DNA of 13,948 bases. Origin: Euperipatoides rowelli (taxonomy: Eukaryota; Onychophora; Udeonychophora; Euonychophora; Peripatopsidae). Made by a program: the position numbers and the translations under genes. Location: assembly GCA_003024985.2 (NCBI GenBank), contig PXIH01S0008152.1, one strand, 5' to 3'. Below the pieces are notes generated by a model. The model did no database searches. It saw nothing but the letters and a program-made list of their open reading frames with translations, and was not told the DNA's origin. Of this stretch, positions 8,979 through 13,948 are shown one piece after another (position 1 is the first letter of the stretch; the number at the start of each line of letters is the position of its first letter).

Positions 8979-9171
8979 GACAAGAAATAATTCTCATAGA
9001 TTATATTATATATTATTATATTTTTTTTTTTGTTACCATTTCAATCATCAATAAATTTCAGTATTTGAAAATTTAAAGGGAAAGTAAAGGTTTTTTTTTA
9101 AGTAGGCTATAATAACTTTATAAAAAATATTTATTTTTTTATTTGTAATTGCTCTTTGCTAATAATTAAAA

Positions 9172-9328
9172 ATGGCTATGAATAGTAATCAAATATTAAA
9201 GATCTAGTGAATTTAATGACATTTTTGGATGAAAATGATATGATTATTATGAAAAAGTCAGAATGGGATATGATTAGAGATAATATAGCAAAATTGACTT
9301 TGTTTACACCCTCTGATTTAGAGCATTA
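9172..9328 (+). pseudogene. gag: gag N-terminal relic (split by the inserted element)
   Basis: An ATG at 9172-9174 opens MAMNSNQ. After one frame change near 9192 a frame runs to the insertion point, including DLVNLMTFLDEND, SEWDMIRDN and LFTPSDLE. The peptide is hydrophilic and protein-like, unlike the surrounding AT-rich noise, and lies directly against the transposon boundary. On the far side of the insertion (10433 onward) gag-like acidic sequence resumes. I assign it to gag by position, not by a known motif, so an unrelated short leader ORF is possible. Confidence 0.5.
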
Positions 9329-9699
9329 AGGCTGGTTCACAGCATTAAGTTAAGTCTTAGTAAAATCAAAACTTTGTGTTCTGACCAATCACAGTGAACC
9401 TGTTTTTAGACTTAGAACTTTGACTTAATGAAACTTTGGAATAGGAAAAATCCTATTTTCCCGTAACTTTGACTTAGACTTAAGCCCTGAGGCATCTGCT
9501 AACAAATCACATCGCAGCACAGCACTATGTAAAAAAAAAAAATGGCAGCCTCCATCCACATGAAATTCTTATAAATTTAATCATAAATTATCCATATTTT
9601 ATGACTTACAAAGACAAGACTATATTTTATAAACATATTAAAATTAATTACTACCAAGATTTATTTTCTTGTTGAATAAAATTAGCCACTTACAATACT

Positions 9700-9785
9700 A
9701 TATCTGGCCCTTTCTCACTCTACTTGTTGCCGGCTGTATAGTCAAGGTACCAGTCGGCTGGCGGCAAATATTGCTGAGCTTCAGT
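9700..9785. other. GC-rich islet inside the DNA transposon
   Basis: About 85 bp are clearly richer in G and C than the rest of the element and contain TTGCCGGCTG and an imperfectly inverted GGCTGGCGGCAA (within 9727-9767). On the minus strand it is preceded by a pyrimidine-rich stretch ending in AG and followed by GTAAGT (complement of 9688-9693), which looks like an exon with splice sites. It could be a captured host exon, an old transposase fragment or just element sequence. Confidence 0.35.
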
Positions 9786-9928
9786 AGGTAAAGTGTATTA
9801 GAAGAAAGGAGTGAAATATATAAAAATCAGTTTTAAGATATTTTTTTTCTAAGCAGGAATTGAATTTAATAATAATAACCACATTAGACTATTCCTTAAG
9901 CTGTTTATCGGCACTGGTAGTTATAAAA

Positions 9929-9949
9929 AAACACACACACACACACACA
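9929..9949. repeat. (AC)n microsatellite in the DNA transposon
   Basis: There are about ten AC units. A T18 run at 10280-10297 lies in the same element. Both are ordinary simple repeats. Confidence 0.9.
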
Positions 9950-10040
9950 ACAATAATTTAAAATCAATTTATGCTATGTATTATATTAAACAAACTTGTC
10001 TTCTTTTTTTTTAAATTAGAATTTTTCTTGCACTGACAAT

Positions 10041-10041
10041 N
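10041..10041. other. Ambiguous base (N)
   Basis: A single N in the assembled sequence inside the DNA transposon. It does not affect any feature call. Confidence 0.99.
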
Positions 10042-10432
10042 GGTCTTATTTTTGTCTTTCAGTTTATTTAAATCAATGAGAATAATAGCTTATAGAAATA
10101 TTTTAATATGCTGTAACTAGCATATAGAATCAAATATAAAAGTATTGAAAATTCATATTTCCTAATAGAATGTTTTATTTATTTCAAAGTTCAAACTAAA
10201 TATACAAGACTACAGAGATGTTATAAAAAGAAAAAAGGTCTGGAATGTAATTGTATTCGATAAGCACACCAATGATTAGTTTTTTTTTTTTTTTTTTAAT
10301 ATATGATATAGCCTAAAGATTGAGTATGGAGTTACTGTATGCTTAAGTCAACAAGAAAGCATGTAATTGCCGACTTTCCCCAACTTTCACATTTAACTTT
10401 TACGTAAAATTAATGCTGTGAACCAGCCTTTA

Positions 10433-11198
10433 GTCTGATCAATTAAATAGGGGGGCCATAGGTAAAAATAAAATAAATAGTAATTATCAAACTAATATAA
10501 AAACAATAGAAACAGTCATTTATAGAAAACATAAAAATGCTGACTCAGGCTCTGAATGAGACAGTGAAAACAAAACTGAATTAAATGGTTTACAAACTCA
10601 AATTATAAATTCTAAATCCAGAAGTATAATGAAAATTAGAACAAATGATAAGCAAAAAATATGTGAGGATTAAGATAATAGTAGGGCAGTAAGAAAGTTA
10701 AATTAATAATATATAAAAATCAAGAGTCAGAATCAGAAGAAAGTCACTATGAAAGTAAAAATAAATCAGATTTACCATATAAACCTAGAATGCAAAAATT
10801 AAGTAAACAAAAACAACTATTTACAGATAGTTCTTCTGACACTGATACTGAAAATTTAACCAAGCCTAAAAAACATAGAATAGTAAAAAATAGGGATAGT
10901 AGTCATGAAAGTTTAAAACAGTTTGATAGGCAAGCAGTTAAAACCTTCGAACCAAAGCTTTTTTCAGGAAGTAAAGATCAAGATCCAGATAAATGGATAA
11001 GAAGTTTTAAAAAATATACTAGTATATATGAGCTTTCTTGGACTAGAGTAAAAAAAATTATTAAAAATAAATTTAAGTGATAAAGCTTTAGATTGGTTCG
11101 AGGGCTCTGAGCATATGATTGGCTCCTATGAACATTTTTTAAATCTATTCAAATCAACTTTTTGTAAAAAAATTTGGATATTATATTTAAGAAATTAA
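10433..11198 (+). pseudogene. gag: gag relic: acidic Ser-rich linker and capsid-like domain
   Basis: After the insertion, frame pieces rich in Ser, Asp and Glu (DSGSE near 10545, ESESEESHYES near 10727-10757, SSSDTDTEN near 10830) lead into the capsid-like region. There FEPKLFSGSKDQDPDKWIRS (about 10948-11007) matches the Ty3/gypsy gag consensus F-x-G-x-x-D-x-x-x-W. After a frame change near 11067 follows LSDKALDWFEG and a Phe-rich helix-like segment. The longest intact piece starts at an internal ATG (10790) and stops at 11080. In-frame stops include TGA 10557-10559 and TAA 10671-10673. Gag forms the particle that packages the element RNA. Confidence 0.75.
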
Positions 11199-11203
11199 AT
11201 GAC

Positions 11204-11692
11204 AGATATTAGCAAGAAAGTGGAAGTCCATCATTGTTTGTGACTGATTATTTACAATTAGTAAGTGATCTTTCATACAGTATTCCGGAGCAGGTAGTTG
11301 TAAATATGGAACTTCTATCTCATTTAACAAAGGATTGCTGTAGGGCATTTATTTTGAACAAACCAAAAACTTTAAATTAACTTAGGAATGGAATTTCAGA
11401 ACTAAATAATGATTTTAGACTTGAACAAACTAATGTTGAAAGTAAAAAAGTTAATTTTTCTCCAAAAAACATAAAGTTCAAATTTTGTAGCATATGCAAA
11501 AGGCAAGGCCATGTAGAATTTGATTGTTCTTTTAAGAGTAATAATAAATTTAAAGTAAAATGTAGTTTTTGTACAAAATCTGGACATAGAGAGAATGCAT
11601 GTTTCATAAAAACGAGTGAGATTTCCAAGCCATTTTGCACATTGTGCAAAAGGGTTGGACATCTTCACATAACTTGTTATATGAACAGGTAA
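11204..11692 (+). pseudogene. gag: gag C-terminus with three CCHC zinc knuckles
   Basis: One frame runs through this part with two stops (TAG 11210-11212, TAA 11378-11380) and ends at TAA 11690-11692. It has a helical capsid-end region (SLFVTDYLQLVSDL, PEQVVVNMELLSHLTKD) and then three perfect C-x2-C-x4-H-x4-C knuckles. These are CSICKRQGHVEFDC (11486-11527), CSFCTKSGHRENAC (11561-11602) and CTLCKRVGHLHITC (11636-11677). Such knuckles bind the genomic RNA in the nucleocapsid. Knuckle starts are exactly 75 bases apart both times, suggesting a repeated 25-codon module. Most gypsy gags have one or two knuckles. All twelve zinc ligands are preserved despite decay elsewhere. Confidence 0.85.
11591..11625 (+). 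repeat. 35-bp repeat, copy 1 (in gag knuckle 2 and spacer)
   Basis: The 35 bases 11591-11625 (starting GAGAATGCATG, ending GAGATTTC) recur exactly at 12394-12428. Here they encode the end of zinc knuckle 2 and its spacer (ENACFIKTSEIS). Confidence 0.95.
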
Positions 11693-11901
11693 ACTTGATA
11701 TAGATCTTCTGTACAAACAAAGCCAAAAACTTTTTTTTCTGATAATAAGTTAAACTAATAGGGGGCCATACTAAAGAGCAAAGTGTGAACCCAAAAAAAT
11801 TCAAACTTCAGCTCAGAATTGGTACAAAATAACAATTTTAAACTTTATATTAATACAATAAAAGATAAATGTCCATTGAAAATAAACTGAATAACTATTA
11901 G

Positions 11902-12305
11902 GAGGTAGGTTTGTTGGACAGTGGGGCAGTTATTTCGATTGTTGGGGGTGAGCTAGCAGAACACTTCATGAAGTGTAATTTACCAAGTAAACCTTGGGAA
12001 AATGATAAAGATGACATTATATTAGCCAACAAGAGCAGCTCATACCCACTACAATATTTACCATTCTCGTACATCTAGATGACCTATCCATAGAGTTAGG
12101 CTTTATTTATATCAAAAATTTTAAGTATAAACTCAATTTGGGCCTGGACTTCATAAAAAAATTTAAATTAATCTTAAACACAAATAAGAATTTGGTGTCA
12201 ACACCACTGATAAAACATAAAAATTATCCTTTGGTCTACCTACCAAAGAGTATTAGAAACCAGGCCCCAAAAAGGAAAAAATTACCAAAAAAAAATTTTA
12301 AATAA
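11902..12305 (+). pseudogene. pol: pol aspartic protease relic
   Basis: A frame beginning at 11902 encodes GLLDSGAVISIVGGELAEHF. This is the active-site loop of retropepsins, with DSG at 11917-11925 (DSG or DTG in the family). It stops at TAG 12076-12078. Another frame, open to TAA 12303-12305, carries LNLGLDFIKKFKLILN, the C-terminal (I/L)LG-x-DF block of the same domain. Retropepsin cleaves the Gag-Pol precursor. The catalytic loop is intact, but the domain is split by a frameshift and a TAG (11899-11901) lies just before the loop. Confidence 0.85.
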
Positions 12306-12306
12306 A

Positions 12307-13340
12307 ATTATTTACAGTAGTAATTCAAATTTTATGATTGACCTCGGTTGTGACCAACAGGGTTTTGACTTATTTAAAAATTTATATCCTAGTGAGAATG
12401 CATGTTTCATAAAAACGAGTGAGATTTCTAAACCTAATGATTCAGAATCATTGCCTAAGTCCATTTCTGGATTAATCGATCACTTTCAAGATCTTTTTAG
12501 CGATCAGCCGGGTGAAACAGATATCTGTTTTCATTACATAAGTCTGAAACATGATAGACCTATTAATATTAGGCCTTATCCTGGTAAAGAAGATTGAAAT
12601 TGATAGATTAGTGAAGGAAATGCTTGACAATGGAATCATTAGGGAAAGTGCTTATATGTCACCGATAGTTCTAGTTGAAAAAAAGATAGCACTGAATAAA
12701 ATAAAAAATTCAGGTTTTGCATAGACTATTGGAAGTTAAATGACATTACAATTAAAGAAACTTACCCATTGCCCAGGATAGATGACAGCCTGGAGTTCCT
12801 TGCAAACAAGCCGTTCCTATCTGTACTGAACAAACAGTCCAGATACTGGAATATTAAAATTGACCCCAAGGACTTTCATAAAACGGCATTCATTACACAC
12901 AATTCTACATGTGAATTTTTACGAATGACGTTTGGCTTGTGTAACATGCCATATACAGAATGTCCTGGGACATTTAGTAAATAAAACTTATGTTTTCTAC
13001 CTGGACAATATTATTGTAGCTAGTGCTAGTATAGAGCAGCACAAATGTAATATTGAAGAAATATTTAATCTTTTAACCAAAGTTAATTTAAAATTAAATA
13101 GGGAAAAATGTCACTTTTGTCTTGCTGAGTTGAAGGCACTAGGTCACTTAGTGACACCAAAAGGTATAAAACCCAATCCAAATAAGACAGAGGCAATTAC
13201 AAAGTACCTGGTCCCTGCTTCCATTAAGGATGTACATAGATTTTGTGGTATGGTAGGGTACTATAGGTGTTTCATTCCCCAGTTTGCTACTATAGCAAAA
13301 CCTTTGACATTTTTATTAAAGAAGAATGTCAAATTTATAT
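12307..13340 (+). pseudogene. pol: pol reverse transcriptase relic
   Basis: Blocks in order are the linker with LIDHFQDLFSDQPGE, HDRPINIRPYP, EMLDNGIIRES with SPIVLVEKK, and FCIDYWKLN with TYPLPRIDD (about 12709-12786). Then come motif A SVLNKQSRYWNIKID, KTAFITHNS, MTFGLCNMP, motif C YLDNIIVAS (from 12998), LGHLVTPKGIKPNP, and VHRFCGMVGYYRCFIP in the connection. This is textbook Ty3/gypsy RT. Two catalytic Asp are lost: motif A has Asn (AAC 12829-12831), and the YLDD box reads YLDN (12998-13009). Roughly ten residues are missing between TFSK and the YLDN box. Frame changes occur near 12590, 12705 and 12970. Confidence 0.92.
12394..12428 (+). repeat. 35-bp repeat, copy 2 (in pol linker before RT)
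   Basis: This is an exact copy of 11591-11625, 803 bp downstream. It is read in the local coding frame as the same peptide ENACFIKTSEIS, although the surrounding protein is the protease-RT linker, which is not expected to resemble gag. Confidence 0.95.
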
Positions 13341-13797
13341 GGTTGGAAAGATGCCAACAAAGCTTTCAAACTTTGAAAAACAAGTTGGTAGCAAAACCCA
13401 TTCTGGCATATCCCGACTATTCCAGACATTTTGTGCTAACCACTGATGCCTCTGAGGTTGGTGTGGGGGTGGTCTTGGGTCAGGCGAGCACAGAGTGTAA
13501 AAACTCTGTGGTCGCCTATGCAAGTCATACCCTCAGAAATGCAGAGCAGTGATATAGCACATCAGAGAAAGGATGTCTGGGTATCCTGTTTGGGATTGAG
13601 CATTTCAGATCATATCTGGAAGGAATTAAATTCACTGTGGTAACAGAACATAATGCCTGCGTTGGCTTATGTCAATAAAAGATCCGCATGGGAGACTGGG
13701 AAGGTGGAGCCTTCGTTTGCAGAACTTGAATTACAAAGTAAAACACTAACCAGGAAAAGATAATAATGTAGCTGATAATTTGTCTCATGTGCCCGTA
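13341..13797 (+). pseudogene. pol: pol RNase H relic
   Basis: RNase H removes the RNA strand of the hybrid made by RT. The first catalytic block is TDASEVGVGVVLGQ (from 13442). VVAYASHTLRNAEQ, a TGA (13550-13552), YSTSEKGCLGILFGIEHF and SYLEGIKFTVVTEH follow in one frame. The usual TDH is TEH here (Glu codon GAA 13646-13648). After a frame change the C-terminal block DPHGRLGRWSLRLQ appears from 13681, then a TAA (13747-13749), then PGKDNNVADNLSHVP. The order and spacing match Ty3/gypsy pol. The TGA sits where the family usually has a sense codon before Y-S-T. Confidence 0.9.
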
Positions 13798-13948
13798 ATT
13801 TTGATAATTACTAGTACACCGTCATCATCATCTGAAGCCAGTTCTTTGCCTCTTGATAAATATCAAGAGTTAAAGAGGCTTCAAGATGATTATGAGGGTA
13901 TTGGCAAAGTAATTAAATTAAAAAGAAATGAACCGTGAGAAGTAGACG
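13798..13948 (+). pseudogene. pol: pol region between RNase H and integrase (runs off the window)
   Basis: The same frame continues past the RNase H with a Ser-rich linker and a charged segment (KYQELKRLQDDYEGIGKVI), then stops at TGA 13936-13938. In Ty3/gypsy pol this position leads into the integrase H2C2 zinc domain, whose ligands are not yet reached. The assignment is by position. Confidence 0.6.

Larger units (their letters stand above)
7741..9171. other. Very AT-rich noncoding stretch upstream of the gypsy gag relic
   Basis: There is no coding region on either strand. Distinct structures within it are listed separately: a possible hAT terminus, a partial tandem duplication and a perfect hairpin. 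Because gag begins at about 9172, the 5' LTR and primer-binding site of the gypsy element should lie here or be deleted. I found no convincing TGG-type primer-binding site, and without the 3' LTR in the window its limits cannot be drawn. Confidence 0.6.
9329..10429. mobile_element. Non-autonomous PIF/Harbinger-like element inserted in gag (1,101 bp)
   Basis: The left end AGGCTGGTTCACAGCATTAA (9329-9348) is the exact reverse complement of the right end (10410-10429). TTA flanks both sides (9326-9328 and 10430-10432), giving a 3-bp target-site duplication as in PIF/Harbinger. Inside there is no transposase-length frame, so it depended on an autonomous relative. The subterminal motif AACTTTGACTTA occurs at 9416-9427 and 9465-9476, possibly a transposase-binding repeat. 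It interrupts the gypsy gag and is therefore younger than it. The superfamily is inferred from termini and target size only. Confidence 0.8.
9172..13948 (+). mobile_element. Decayed Ty3/gypsy LTR retrotransposon, interrupted by a DNA transposon
   Basis: The plus strand carries, in order, a gag N-terminal relic, an inserted 1.1-kb DNA element, gag capsid-like region, three CCHC knuckles, aspartic protease, reverse transcriptase and RNase H. The copy leaves the window before the integrase catalytic domain. Protease before RT and RNase H in one pol is the Ty3/gypsy order. Reading frames change many times and stops of all three kinds occur. No envelope gene and no LTR can be seen. The clade within Ty3/gypsy is not decidable from what is present. 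Confidence 0.9.

Noticed and set aside
1-9402. 1-74 and 9329-9402 as the two terminal inverted repeats of one 9.4-kb transposon
   Set aside because: The ends point the wrong way. The outermost bases of the family (AGGCTGG) face the middle of the window, and TTA flanks lie at 75-77 and 9326-9328, so 75-9328 is outside both elements.
9929-9949. (AC)n tract as a functional Z-DNA or regulatory element
   Set aside because: A short dinucleotide microsatellite in a dead transposon needs no functional explanation.
11377-11804. Minus-strand frames of 66-104 codons opposite gag
   Set aside because: They mirror the zinc-knuckle coding strand; the plus strand gives three perfect CCHC motifs and is clearly the real one.
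10557-13938. Stop codons as a sign of an alternative genetic code
   Set aside because: All three stops appear in the gag-pol relic together with frameshifts and lost catalytic residues, so decay explains them better than recoding.
9172-13948. A gypsy copy with envelope gene (errantivirus type)
   Set aside because: The window ends before integrase, so neither presence nor absence of an envelope gene can be claimed.

Overview
The window is an AT-rich, gene-poor piece of a eukaryotic, most likely animal (probably invertebrate), nuclear genome. It is made almost entirely of decayed transposable elements. The evidence is long A/T homopolymers, an (AC)n microsatellite, one ambiguous base (10041), retrotransposon proteins broken by many stops and frameshifts, and the absence of any intact host gene. 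I cannot name the species, and I see no intact gene, tRNA, rRNA or CRISPR array.

Layout. (1) 1-74 is one end of a PIF/Harbinger-like DNA transposon whose body lies left of the window. (2) 75-1331 is AT-rich noncoding sequence with a possible old retroposon tail near 200-337. (3) 1332 to about 6515, minus strand, is a decayed non-LTR retrotransposon of L1/Tx1 type. It has ORF1 with a CCHC zinc knuckle, then ORF2 with an AP-type endonuclease, a reverse transcriptase and a C-terminal zinc finger, ending in a poly(A) signal and poly(A) tail. Its 5' end is unresolved; the moderately GC-richer, repeat-bearing stretch 6516-7740 may be its 5' UTR. (4) 7741-9171 is very AT-rich and holds a partial tandem duplication, a perfect 20-bp-stem hairpin and a possible hAT-type terminus. 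It may also hide the 5' LTR of the next element. (5) 9172-13948, plus strand, is a decayed Ty3/gypsy LTR retrotransposon: gag with three CCHC knuckles, aspartic protease, reverse transcriptase and RNase H, running off the right edge before integrase. (6) 9329-10429 is a 1,101-bp non-autonomous PIF/Harbinger-like element inserted into the N-terminal part of that gag. It has 20-bp terminal inverted repeats and TTA target-site duplications.

How the parts relate. The gypsy copy is older than the DNA transposon inside its gag. The 74-bp end at 1-74 matches the left end of the inserted element in inverted orientation (69 of 74 positions), so two copies of this family lie about 9.25 kb apart. Both retroelements are dead: the LINE has Tyr for the first RT catalytic Asp, and the gypsy RT has Asn at two catalytic Asp positions.

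The least expected structures are a perfect 35-bp repeat shared by gag and pol that encodes the same peptide in both, and a gag zinc-knuckle module repeated three times at exactly 25 codons. I found no sign of a new defence, toxin or metabolic system.
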